Below, piece by piece: positions 1 through 6,213 of a stretch of 6,213 nucleotides of DNA. The notes below the pieces were generated by a model. It searched no databases, was not told where the DNA came from, and saw nothing but the letters and a program-made list of their open reading frames with translations. Position 1 is the first letter of the stretch. Every line of letters starts with the position of its first letter. The translations under genes and the position numbers were made by a program. Origin of the DNA: Gammaproteobacteria bacterium (GTDB taxonomy: Bacteria; Pseudomonadota; Gammaproteobacteria; Pseudomonadales; Oleiphilaceae); NCBI GenBank assembly GCA_003695085.1, contig RFIV01000146.1:1-6213 (forward strand), in the 5' to 3' direction.

Positions 1-290
1 GACTCGATTTCCCTCGCCAGGGGCTCGCTCAGCCATTCATCCGCGTCCAGACACAGCACCCAGTCGTGCGTGGCCTGCTCCACGGCAAACTGCTTTTGTG
101 CCCCGTAACCCAGCCAGTCCTGGTGAACAACCTTCGCACCGAGCGCACGTGCAAGCGCGACGGTGCCGTCCGTGGAGCCGGAGTCCACGACCACGATTTC
201 ATCGGCAAAGGGCACACTGCGCAGGCATTTTTCCAGCCGCCCGGCTTCATTCAGGGTAATGATCACCAGCGAAAGCGGTGAACGGCTCAT
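1..290 (-). CDS. Family 2 glycosyltransferase, WaaE/LgtF-like, LPS core (3' end outside window)
   Basis: This gene starts at the ATG at 290-288 and runs off the left edge, leaving 96 complete codons. The visible protein begins MSRSPLSLVIITLNEAGRL, the usual first strand of a GT-A fold glycosyltransferase. VVVDSGSTDGT follows at residues 33-43 (nucleotide-sugar binding) and LDADEW at 81-86, where D82 and D84 form the DxD metal/nucleotide-sugar site. This pattern is typical of the WaaE/KdtX/LgtF group, cytoplasmic enzymes of about 250 residues that add a glucose or similar sugar to the inner-core heptose of lipopolysaccharide. That role is inferred from family resemblance and from position directly after waaC; donor and acceptor cannot be read from the fragment. 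The start overlaps the waaC stop as ATGA, with a GAGGTG ribosome binding site eight bases upstream, so translation is probably coupled to waaC. Family is secure; exact sugar specificity is not, so no symbol is given. Confidence 0.87.
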   Translation of the reverse strand, partial: MSRSPLSLVIITLNEAGRLEKCLRSVPFADEIVVVDSGSTDGTVALARALGAKVVHQDWLGYGAQKQFAVEQATHDWVLCLDADEWLSEPLAREIE

Positions 291-1348
291 GACTGACGCA
301 CCTCATTCATCTGAGGCACATAGGCCCTCAACGCGCGCAAAACCTGTTCCGGTGTCACACTCGCCCAGCAGGGTGGTGCGTCCACACCGGACAGCCCTTC
401 GTAGCGGCAGCGTCTTTTCAGGCAGGGCGAGCAATGATAGCCCGACTGAAGCGACGTCTGCTCGGCACCATACAGGCCAGTCAACTGTGCAGACGTCGGA
501 CCAAACAAGGCCACCACCGGTCGATTCAAAGCCGCGGCCAAATGCCCCAGCCCGGTGTCCACCGTCACCACCGCCTGTGCTCGCGCCAGCGCGCGGGCCA
601 GCGTCGTGAGGTCCCCCTTGGGCAGCACACAGGCCCCGACCGACTCAAGGTGCCGCGCACGCGCGCGCTCCGCGTCGTTCCCCCAGGTGACGGTAACCGG
701 AACGCCCCGCGCCCGAAGTGCCCGCACCAGGCTTACCCAGTATGCCTCGGGCCAATGCTTGGTCGGCCAGGTCGTACCATGCAGCAGAAACACGCCTGAC
801 GCACTGATATCACTGTTGGTGTCCGGGCTCGTATTCTGTGGCGCAGTCAGGCGCGAAACAATCCCGAAATCCGGCGGCGTATCCGGACAGTCATAGCCCA
901 TGGCCTGTGCCAGCAACTGGCGATTACGCTCGATGGCATGCAGCGCCCGGGATACTTTCACCCGATCGGTGTAGAACAGGCTGGCCAGCGGTTCACGAAT
1001 ACTGTCGCGGTCATAGCCAATGCGCGGCCCGCTCACCCAGGGCATCATCCAGGCCGATTTCACCAGCCCTTGCGCGTCCACGGCCAAAGGCGCCTGCTGC
1101 AGCCGATCGCGCAGCGCCCTCCAGTCGGGAGAGCGAAAAAACTGCACGGGATGCTTGCGCCAGCGCCGGATTTCCACGGGAATCACCTCAGCGACCGCCG
1201 GATGCCAGGCGGGTATCTCCGCAAAGGCTTTCTCCACGACCCAATCAACTTTCACATCGGGCCGCATGCGCAGCAGATCCGAAAGGGCCGGCAGCATATG
1301 AATGACATCTCCCAGAGAAGAGGTCTTGATCAGCAGAGGGTTCGCCAT
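287..1348 (-). CDS. waaC: ADP-heptose:LPS heptosyltransferase I
   Basis: WaaC (RfaC) transfers the first L-glycero-D-manno-heptose from ADP-heptose to Kdo on lipid A, on the cytoplasmic face of the inner membrane. The 353-residue product is a GT-B fold, GT9-family enzyme. It begins MANPLLIKTSSLGDVIH, with D14 matching the catalytic aspartate of the KTSxxGD motif. WVVEKAFAEIPAWH (36-49), VDAQGLVKSA (90-99) and REPLASLFY (118-126) are WaaC signatures that separate it from WaaF. The C-terminal domain has TKHWPE (196-201), where K197 fits the ADP-heptose-binding lysine, and VDTGLGHLAAALNRP (263-277). A Ser/Thr/Asp/Asn-rich linker at about 168-184 joins the two domains. The C-terminus has a CSPC-x4-C cluster (C306, C309, C314) plus C327, which I do not recall in the E. 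coli enzyme. The ATG at 1348 follows the waaF stop by four bases and has a GGAGG site nine bases upstream. Length is slightly above the usual 320-350. Confidence 0.96.
   Translation of the reverse strand: MANPLLIKTSSLGDVIHMLPALSDLLRMRPDVKVDWVVEKAFAEIPAWHPAVAEVIPVEIRRWRKHPVQFFRSPDWRALRDRLQQAPLAVDAQGLVKSAWMMPWVSGPRIGYDRDSIREPLASLFYTDRVKVSRALHAIERNRQLLAQAMGYDCPDTPPDFGIVSRLTAPQNTSPDTNSDISASGVFLLHGTTWPTKHWPEAYWVSLVRALRARGVPVTVTWGNDAERARARHLESVGACVLPKGDLTTLARALARAQAVVTVDTGLGHLAAALNRPVVALFGPTSAQLTGLYGAEQTSLQSGYHCSPCLKRRCRYEGLSGVDAPPCWASVTPEQVLRALRAYVPQMNEVRQS
299..304 (-). promoter_or_regulatory. Ribosome binding site of the family 2 glycosyltransferase
   Basis: GAGGTG on the minus strand sits eight bases before the ATG at 290. 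It lies inside the last codons of waaC (Asn-Glu-Val-Arg-Gln-Ser-stop). It supports the ATGA-overlap start and translational coupling with waaC. Confidence 0.7.
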
Positions 1349-1352
1349 GCAC

Positions 1353-2441
1353 TCATGCCTCCGGCCAGGTGCGAATGGCCTGCATGACCCTTTCCGGGGA
1401 CAGCTGGGTCAGGCAGCGGTAATGATCATAGCGGCACGTACGCTCAAAGCACGGTGAACAGGGCTCCCGGCTCTGTATCACTTCCGCCTCATCGCTCAGT
1501 GGCGGGGTAAAGGCCGGAGAGGTGGAGCCATACACAACGACCAGAGGCCGGTTCAGCGCCGAAGCCACGTGCATGAGCCCCGAGTCATTGCTGATCACCT
1601 GGGAGGCACATGCCAGCAACGCCACAGCCTGCTCCAGGGACGTCAGGCCGGCCAGGACCCGAATGGGCTGATCACAGGCATCCGTCCTCTCCGAAACAGA
1701 CAGGTTGCGCGCCCCGGCCAGAGCCGTGTCAGCAATCGCCCGGGCGACCGGCGCATCGTTCTCCGAGCCGAATATCCAGACGTGGCCGCCGCGCTCGATC
1801 CAGGCTGACGCCACCTTCGCATAGTGCGCTTCCGGCCATTGCTTGGCACGTCCGAACTCGGCTCCGGGACACAAGGCCAGCACCGGCCGGCCTGGCGACA
1901 AGTCCAGCGCTGCCAGTGCCTGCATCTGAACTGACTTGTCCACCTCAAGCGATGGCCGGGGCAACGGGTCGGGCAGCGGTGCGCCCTTGCGGCGTGCCAA
2001 CGCCACGAAACGCTCAACCATCAGAGGATAGCGCTGCTTGTCCAGCACGCGCAGGTCATTGAGCAGCCCATAACGCCATTCCCCCCGCCAACCTGTACGC
2101 ACCGGTATCTGGGCAAACCAGGGAATCAGCGCGCTCTTGAGCGAGTTGGGCGTGAGAATCGCCCAGTCATACTGTCCGCGCAACCGGTGTCCGAGTGCTC
2201 GACGCTCTGACCACCCCAGCCGCCCGTGTCCCACGGGCATGGGGATATGCTGTCGAACCTGCGGCATGCAACGCAATACCGGCCCGCTCCAGGCCGGGGC
2301 CAGTACGTCAATGACTGCGCCGGGATAGTCCTGATGAATCTGAATGAAGAGCGCCTGCGCCATGACCATGTCACCAACCCACGAGGGGCCGACCACAAGC
2401 ACACGGGGCGGGCGCTCGAAGTGCAGTCGCGCCTCCGGCAT
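1353..2441 (-). CDS. waaF: ADP-heptose:LPS heptosyltransferase II
   Basis: WaaF (RfaF) adds the second heptose, alpha-1,3 to HepI, in the LPS inner core at the cytoplasmic side of the inner membrane. The 362-residue product is a GT9, GT-B fold enzyme. RVLVVGPSWVGDMVMAQ (13-29) carries D24, the family's conserved N-terminal aspartate. PNSLKSALIPWFA (98-110), RTGWRGEWRYGLLND (115-129) and CPGAEFGRAKQWP (191-203) closely follow the E. coli protein as I remember it. NDSGLMHVASALNRP (285-299) is the ADP-heptose-binding region. A CSPC-x4-C-RY cluster with a later Cys (C328, C331, C336, C343) lies near the C-terminus. Compared with E. coli there is an N-terminal extension of about ten residues and an extra segment of about 16 residues at 248-263. 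The ATG at 2441 overlaps the ilvE TGA by one base. Only a weak AGG precedes it, three bases away, so initiation probably depends on coupling with ilvE. A GTG at codon 14 is possible but has no better site. Confidence 0.96.
   Translation of the reverse strand: MPEARLHFERPPRVLVVGPSWVGDMVMAQALFIQIHQDYPGAVIDVLAPAWSGPVLRCMPQVRQHIPMPVGHGRLGWSERRALGHRLRGQYDWAILTPNSLKSALIPWFAQIPVRTGWRGEWRYGLLNDLRVLDKQRYPLMVERFVALARRKGAPLPDPLPRPSLEVDKSVQMQALAALDLSPGRPVLALCPGAEFGRAKQWPEAHYAKVASAWIERGGHVWIFGSENDAPVARAIADTALAGARNLSVSERTDACDQPIRVLAGLTSLEQAVALLACASQVISNDSGLMHVASALNRPLVVVYGSTSPAFTPPLSDEAEVIQSREPCSPCFERTCRYDHYRCLTQLSPERVMQAIRTWPEA
1358..1362 (-). promoter_or_regulatory. Ribosome binding site of waaC
   Basis: GGAGG on the minus strand lies nine bases before the waaC ATG, inside the last sense codons of waaF (Pro-Glu-Ala-stop). 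A nearer ATG at 1356-1354 overlaps the waaF stop but is out of the WaaC frame, so the ATG at 1348 is the start this site serves. Confidence 0.75.
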
Positions 2442-3364
2442 CAGCCTACGAGCGTCAGCCAGTCGAGATGCTTCTCGGAACGTCCATGCACTGCGTCAAA
2501 ATACATGGTCTGCAGTTGAGTGGTCAGCTCGCCCCGGCGCCCGGTTCCGATCCGACGTCCATCCAGCTCGCGAATGGGCAGCACCTCGGCCGCCGTGCCG
2601 GTGAAGAAGGCCTCATCCGCCACGTAGACTTCATCACGGGTGATACGCTTTTCAATGACGTCCACGCCCAGCTCTTCGGCAAACTCGATCACCGTACGGC
2701 GGGTGATGCCATCCAGGCAGGATGTCAGTTCCGGCGTGTACAGCTTGCCCTCTCGCACCAGGAAGATGTTCTCGCCGGAGCCTTCCGCCACATAGCCTTC
2801 CGGGTCCAGCAGCAGGGCCTCGTCCGCTCCGCCTGACAGCGCTTCGTTCAGTGCCAGCATGGAGTTGATATAGTGCCCGTTGGCCTTGGCCTTGCACATG
2901 CTGATGTTCACATGATGGCGCGTATAGGACGACGTGCGCACCTTGATCCCCTGCTCCAGGGCTTCCGGTGACATGTAGCTCGGCCAGCTCCAGGCTGCAA
3001 CGATCAGATGCACCTTCAGATTGTCCGCACGCAGGCCCATTCCCTCCGAGCCAAAGAACGCCATGGGGCGCAGATAGGCATCCTTGAGCCCGTTTTCACG
3101 GACCGCCTGACGCTGCGCCTCGTTCACTTCCTCCTTGGTGAACGGGATGTTCATGTTCATGATGTGTGCAGAACGGAAGAGGCGATCCGTGTGCTGCTGC
3201 AGCTTGAAGATGGCCGGCCCCCGCTCCGTCGGATACGCCCGGACGCCCTCGAAAACGCCCATGCCATAGTGCAGGGTGTGTGTGAGTACGTGCGTGTTGG
3301 CGTCCCGCCAGGGCACCATCTTGCCGTCATACCAGATCAGACCGTCGCGATCGGCCATGGACAT
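2441..3364 (-). CDS. ilvE: Branched-chain amino acid aminotransferase
   Basis: IlvE is a cytoplasmic PLP-dependent fold-type IV (class IV) aminotransferase. It catalyses the last step of valine, leucine and isoleucine synthesis, and the first step of their breakdown, with glutamate/2-oxoglutarate as partner. The 307-residue product begins MSMADRDGLIWYDG. HVLTHTLHYGMGVFEGVRAY (25-44) is the typical N-terminal substrate-site region. K160 in KANGHYINS fits the Schiff-base lysine. EGSGENIF (194-201) is the class IV signature, and FFTGTAAEV (253-261) is the phosphate-binding loop. The open frame extends upstream to 3502, but those 46 extra codons overlap glnE and resemble no aminotransferase. The ATG at 3364 has a strong GAGGAG site eight bases upstream and gives the length I recall for the Pseudomonas protein. 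A second in-frame ATG at 3358 is less well spaced. The gene follows glnE by 31 bases and overlaps waaF by one, so it likely belongs to the same transcript. Confidence 0.97.
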   Translation of the reverse strand: MSMADRDGLIWYDGKMVPWRDANTHVLTHTLHYGMGVFEGVRAYPTERGPAIFKLQQHTDRLFRSAHIMNMNIPFTKEEVNEAQRQAVRENGLKDAYLRPMAFFGSEGMGLRADNLKVHLIVAAWSWPSYMSPEALEQGIKVRTSSYTRHHVNISMCKAKANGHYINSMLALNEALSGGADEALLLDPEGYVAEGSGENIFLVREGKLYTPELTSCLDGITRRTVIEFAEELGVDVIEKRITRDEVYVADEAFFTGTAAEVLPIRELDGRRIGTGRRGELTTQLQTMYFDAVHGRSEKHLDWLTLVG

Positions 3365-3372
3365 CGTTGTAT

Positions 3373-3378
3373 CTCCTC
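3373..3378 (-). promoter_or_regulatory. Ribosome binding site of ilvE
   Basis: GAGGAG on the minus strand is eight bases before the ATG at 3364, inside the 31-base glnE-ilvE gap. It decides the ilvE start: the longer in-frame reading from 3502 would begin inside glnE. No convincing -35/-10 pair is visible in the gap or just upstream, so ilvE may rely on transcription from beyond glnE or from a weak internal promoter. Confidence 0.85.
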
Positions 3379-3395
3379 GAAACTCAATAGCGATT

Positions 3396-6213
3396 TCACG
3401 CACCGTCTGGCGGTGCGCCCATGACACGCTGCCAACAGGCCCGGACTTTCTCCCGTTCTGCCTCGAAAGTGCCGGCTGGCACCCTTGCCGGTTGACGGTC
3501 AAGTGCCAGAAGATGGATGCGTGCCCGCAATGTTCTGTACAGGTCGATCAGTTGTTGGGCGTCCTCTTGAGACAAGATCCCATGCCGACCCAGCGCTTCC
3601 AGAATCCGGATATTGTCGCTGAATTCTACCACGTCCGGATAATCATGCGCCCAGCGTAATGCCAGATATTGAACCATAAATTCAATATCCACAATACCAC
3701 CCCGGTCGTGTTTGAGGTGAAACATACCGGGATGCTTGTCGCCGAGCTCGCCAAACATCCGCTCACGCATGCTCCGGACATCTTCCAGCAGCTTGACGGG
3801 GTCGCGCTTCTGGCACAGCAGCGTCCTGCGCACCGATTCAAAGGCGTCACACGCTGGCCGCCCACCCGCAACCGCCCGTGCCCGCACCAGCGCCTGATGC
3901 TCCCAGGTCCAGGCCGATTCACGCTGATACTTGTCGAATGCCTTGAAACTACTGACCAGCAGCCCCGCGTTGCCAGACGGACGCAAGCGCATGTCCACTT
4001 CATACAGCACACCGCTGTGCGTGCGGGTAGACAGGATATGCACCATTTTCTGCCCAAGGCGCGTCCAGAATACACTGCTGTCCAGCGCCCGGTCACCCGT
4101 CGTCACGGTACCGGTTTCCCCGTGCAGGAAGACCAGATCAAGATCCGAACTGTAGCTCAGCTCGATGCCCCCGAGCTTGCCGTAGCCAACGATGGCAAAC
4201 TGGTCCCGCGCTGCCTGCTCGCTCTCCGCCTCCGGGTAGCCATGACGCCTTGCCATTTCATGCCAGGCCACATCAAACACAGCCTGCAGCACCACTTCTG
4301 CCACCCAGGTCAGATAGTCACTCACCTTCATCAGGGGCAAGGTGCCGCGCAATTCCGACGCGGCAACCCGTAGCACGTGCGCATGGCGAAACTGCCGCAG
4401 CGCTTCCATGATGCCTTCCAGATCTTCTTCCGGAATACGCATCAGTTGCTGACGGAGTTCCTGCTCCAGCGACTGCTTGTCGGGCGGCGTGGTCAGCGCC
4501 GACTCGTTCAGCAGTTCGTCCAGCAATGCGGGCGTTGCCGTGATCAGCTCGGCAATCCAGGCGCTGCCCGCAAAGAGCTCGACCAGCAGTTTCAGCGCGT
4601 TCGGGTTCTCTACCAGCAGTGACAGATAGGCGGAGCGGCGCAGAATGGCTTCCACCAGCTTCAGCGTACGCTCAATGGTGGCATCATTGGCCTCCGCCTC
4701 CAGCAGGGCCTGAATCAGGGTGGGCACAAACCGATCCAGTCTTGCCTGCCCCTGGCTGTGCATCTGCCGGAATCGCGCCCCCTGAGTGAGCCGGTCAAGC
4801 CCGGAAACCAGTGATGCCGGCAGCTCGGTGCCCCCCGGCGCATTACCTGACTTGATCAACCCCCACAGGGATGACCATTTTTCAGCTCCGACCCGCTCCC
4901 GGGTTTCCCCGGTTTCAGTAGCCACCACATCGGCAAAGTGCGACGACACCCGCGCCCGCACATCCTCTATCCGGGCGCGCAGGGCCGCTTCATCCTCTTC
5001 GCCCATGATGCGCACCAGTCGCGCCCAGCCCAGCGCATCCTGCGGCAGGGTCTGGGTCTGTCGGTCATCCATGCCTTGCAACGCATGCTCCAGCTTGCGC
5101 AGAAAACGATAGGCCTCTTCCAGCTCCCTCGCCTCGGGGGCTGCCATGAGGCCCTCGCGTTCCATCACCTTGAGCACGCGCAGCAGGTTGCGCTCGCGCA
5201 GTTCGGGCAACCGCCCACCACGCAGGAGCTGAATCGCCTGCACGACAAACTCGATTTCGCGGATACCCCCGGCGCCCAGCTTGATATTGTCCGAGAGGTT
5301 GCGGCGCACGACCTCCTGCTGAATCATGCGCTTCATGTCACGCAAAGATTCCAGCACCCCGAAATCGATATACTTGCGATATACGAAAGGCGTCAGAAGC
5401 GTCATGAGGCGCGCACCAGCTTCTCGATCGCCGGCCACCGGACGCGCCTTGATCATGGCGTAACGCTCCCACTCGCGCCCCTGGCTCTGATAATAGGTTT
5501 CCATGGCGTCAAAGCTCAGTGCCAGGGCACCGCTCTGACCGTACGGGCGCAAGCGCATGTCCACCCGAAAGACCTGCCCGTCGGCAGTGATCTGGTCCAG
5601 TGCCTGAATGAGACGCTGCCCGAGACGGGTGAAGAAGGTACTGTGATCCAGCTGCCGGGTGCCGCCCCGGGTCTGCCCCGGGTGCTCGAAGGCAAACATG
5701 AGGTCAATGTCCGAGGAAACGTTCAGCTCACCGGCACCGAGCTTGCCCATGCCCAGCACGACCATTTTGACCGGCTGCCCCGCCGGCCCGGTGGGCGTCC
5801 CCCACTGCCGGCAGGCGTCGGCATACAGCCAGTTGAGCGCACCGTCAGTCAGGCGCTCTGCCAACTGCGTCATGTCCGTGACCGTCTCCTCCAGCGGCAC
5901 GTTCAGCACCAGATCCCGGTATACAATGTGCCACATGGCACGGCGCCTGAGCACACGCAGTATGCGTTTCAGTTCCGCTTCATCTGCCGCCTGGTCAATC
6001 GATTGGGTCAATGTGTCCGCCGCTTCCGCTTTGCACCAGGGCTGTGCAAATCGCCCCTGCCCGAGGGCCGATACCACCCATTCCGGATCGGCCTCTGCTG
6101 CCTTGCACAGAAAATCCGACACCGCAAAAGCCTGCTGAAGCGTCACCTGGTGACTGCTGATACGATCCGCATCGATGCCTGCAGCGTGTGCCCGCTCCGA
6201 CCAGCGTGACCAC
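3396..6213 (-). CDS. glnE: Bifunctional glutamine synthetase adenylyltransferase/adenylyl-removing enzyme (5' end outside window)
   Basis: GlnE adenylylates glutamine synthetase when nitrogen is plentiful and removes AMP from it when nitrogen is short, under control of PII (GlnB); it acts in the cytoplasm. The frame is open from the right edge to the TGA at 3398-3396, giving 938 complete codons. E. coli GlnE has about 946, and aligning the SDF motif (here residues 32-34) suggests only a short N-terminal piece is missing. The N-terminal adenylyl-removing domain has GMGKLGAGELN (from 154) and SSDIDLMF (166-173), with metal-binding D168 and D170. The C-terminal adenylyltransferase domain has GYGKLGG (from 676) and SSDLDLVF (688-695), with D690 and D692. 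Each half repeats VDMRLRP (217-223 and 739-745) and a later GGIR/VxIEF motif (315-322 and 838-845). A helical middle region of about 350 residues joins them. Both active sites look intact. Residues are numbered from the first full codon (6212-6210). The GTG at 6146 is internal, because the conserved N-terminal sequence continues upstream of it. Confidence 0.97.
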   Translation of the reverse strand, partial: WSRWSERAHAAGIDADRISSHQVTLQQAFAVSDFLCKAAEADPEWVVSALGQGRFAQPWCKAEAADTLTQSIDQAADEAELKRILRVLRRRAMWHIVYRDLVLNVPLEETVTDMTQLAERLTDGALNWLYADACRQWGTPTGPAGQPVKMVVLGMGKLGAGELNVSSDIDLMFAFEHPGQTRGGTRQLDHSTFFTRLGQRLIQALDQITADGQVFRVDMRLRPYGQSGALALSFDAMETYYQSQGREWERYAMIKARPVAGDREAGARLMTLLTPFVYRKYIDFGVLESLRDMKRMIQQEVVRRNLSDNIKLGAGGIREIEFVVQAIQLLRGGRLPELRERNLLRVLKVMEREGLMAAPEARELEEAYRFLRKLEHALQGMDDRQTQTLPQDALGWARLVRIMGEEDEAALRARIEDVRARVSSHFADVVATETGETRERVGAEKWSSLWGLIKSGNAPGGTELPASLVSGLDRLTQGARFRQMHSQGQARLDRFVPTLIQALLEAEANDATIERTLKLVEAILRRSAYLSLLVENPNALKLLVELFAGSAWIAELITATPALLDELLNESALTTPPDKQSLEQELRQQLMRIPEEDLEGIMEALRQFRHAHVLRVAASELRGTLPLMKVSDYLTWVAEVVLQAVFDVAWHEMARRHGYPEAESEQAARDQFAIVGYGKLGGIELSYSSDLDLVFLHGETGTVTTGDRALDSSVFWTRLGQKMVHILSTRTHSGVLYEVDMRLRPSGNAGLLVSSFKAFDKYQRESAWTWEHQALVRARAVAGGRPACDAFESVRRTLLCQKRDPVKLLEDVRSMRERMFGELGDKHPGMFHLKHDRGGIVDIEFMVQYLALRWAHDYPDVVEFSDNIRILEALGRHGILSQEDAQQLIDLYRTLRARIHLLALDRQPARVPAGTFEAEREKVRACWQRVMGAPPDGA
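3399..3417 (-). other. Small inverted repeat (hairpin) abutting the glnE stop codon
   Basis: On either strand the sequence is CGCACCG, a five-base loop, then CGGTGCG: a perfect seven-base-pair stem. On the minus strand it covers the last codons of glnE (Ala-Pro-Pro-Asp-Gly-Ala), and the TGA stop starts immediately after the stem. No T-run follows, so it does not look like a factor-independent terminator. It could be a chance product of GC-rich coding sequence, or a weak RNA processing or attenuation element between glnE and ilvE. Confidence 0.4.

Noticed and set aside
29..250. A 73-codon minus-strand open frame at the left edge
   Set aside because: It is out of frame with the family 2 glycosyltransferase, which occupies the same strand from 290 to 1 and carries recognisable GT-A motifs.
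163..609. A 148-codon plus-strand frame spanning the waaC/glycosyltransferase junction
   Set aside because: Its translation is proline-, serine- and arginine-rich with no motif, as expected of a shadow frame opposite two real genes.
3399..3417. A factor-independent terminator between glnE and ilvE
   Set aside because: The stem is short and the minus-strand sequence after it (TGAAATCGC) has no T-run, so termination is unlikely.
3365..3502. A 46-codon N-terminal extension of ilvE
   Set aside because: It overlaps the end of glnE and shows no aminotransferase similarity. The ATG at 3364 has a well-spaced GAGGAG site and yields the normal IlvE length.
5664..5683. Two copies of GCCCCGGGT spaced by two bases, resembling a small repeat or hairpin
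   Set aside because: The 11-base period does not match the reading frame, it lies within the conserved glnE adenylyl-removing domain, and nearby GC-rich codons explain it.
4938..6209. A 423-codon open frame on the plus strand
   Set aside because: It lies wholly antisense to glnE, shows no family motifs in its translation, and is the kind of long shadow frame produced opposite GC-rich coding sequence. The minus-strand frame has clear GlnE motifs throughout.
1..6213. A novel defence, mobile or biosynthetic system hidden in the window
   Set aside because: Every base except the 31-base glnE-ilvE gap and the 4-base waaF-waaC gap is explained by five conserved housekeeping or cell-envelope genes. 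I saw no direct repeat arrays, integrase, transposase, toxin-antitoxin pair or local shift in composition.

Overview
The window is a GC-rich, tightly packed bacterial chromosome segment. All five recognisable genes lie on the minus strand, so transcription runs from high to low coordinates. In that order they are glnE (5' end outside the window), ilvE, waaF, waaC and the start of a family-2 glycosyltransferase gene (3' end outside the window). The order glnE-ilvE-waaF-waaC is, from memory, the one found in Pseudomonas and related Gammaproteobacteria. The IlvE start (MSMADRDG) and its 307-residue length also match the Pseudomonas enzyme as I recall it. I therefore read this as a gammaproteobacterial core-genome locus, probably Pseudomonas-like or a neighbouring order. 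I cannot name a genus.

Layout on the minus strand: 6213-3396 is the bifunctional glutamine synthetase adenylyltransferase/adenylyl-removing enzyme. A 31-base gap follows that holds only the ilvE leader and its ribosome binding site. 3364-2441 is the branched-chain amino acid aminotransferase. 2441-1353 is ADP-heptose:LPS heptosyltransferase II, whose start overlaps the ilvE stop by one base (TGATG). 1348-287 is heptosyltransferase I, four bases after the waaF stop. 290-1 is a WaaE/LgtF-like glycosyltransferase, overlapping the waaC stop as ATGA. No stretch over 300 bases lacks a gene. I see no tRNA, rRNA, insertion sequence, CRISPR array, attachment site, convincing promoter or factor-independent terminator.

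Functionally, glnE tunes nitrogen assimilation by modifying glutamine synthetase, and ilvE moves amino groups between glutamate and branched-chain 2-oxo acids. The last three genes build the inner core of lipopolysaccharide: WaaC adds the first heptose to Kdo, WaaF adds the second, and the family-2 enzyme probably adds a further core sugar. The lack of gaps and terminators from ilvE onward suggests co-transcription and translational coupling of an amino-acid gene with LPS-core genes.

I found no sign of a new system. The window looks like ordinary housekeeping DNA. The points worth a second look are minor: a cysteine motif shared by both heptosyltransferases, the family-2 enzyme directly after waaC, a small insertion in WaaF, and a hairpin at the glnE stop codon.
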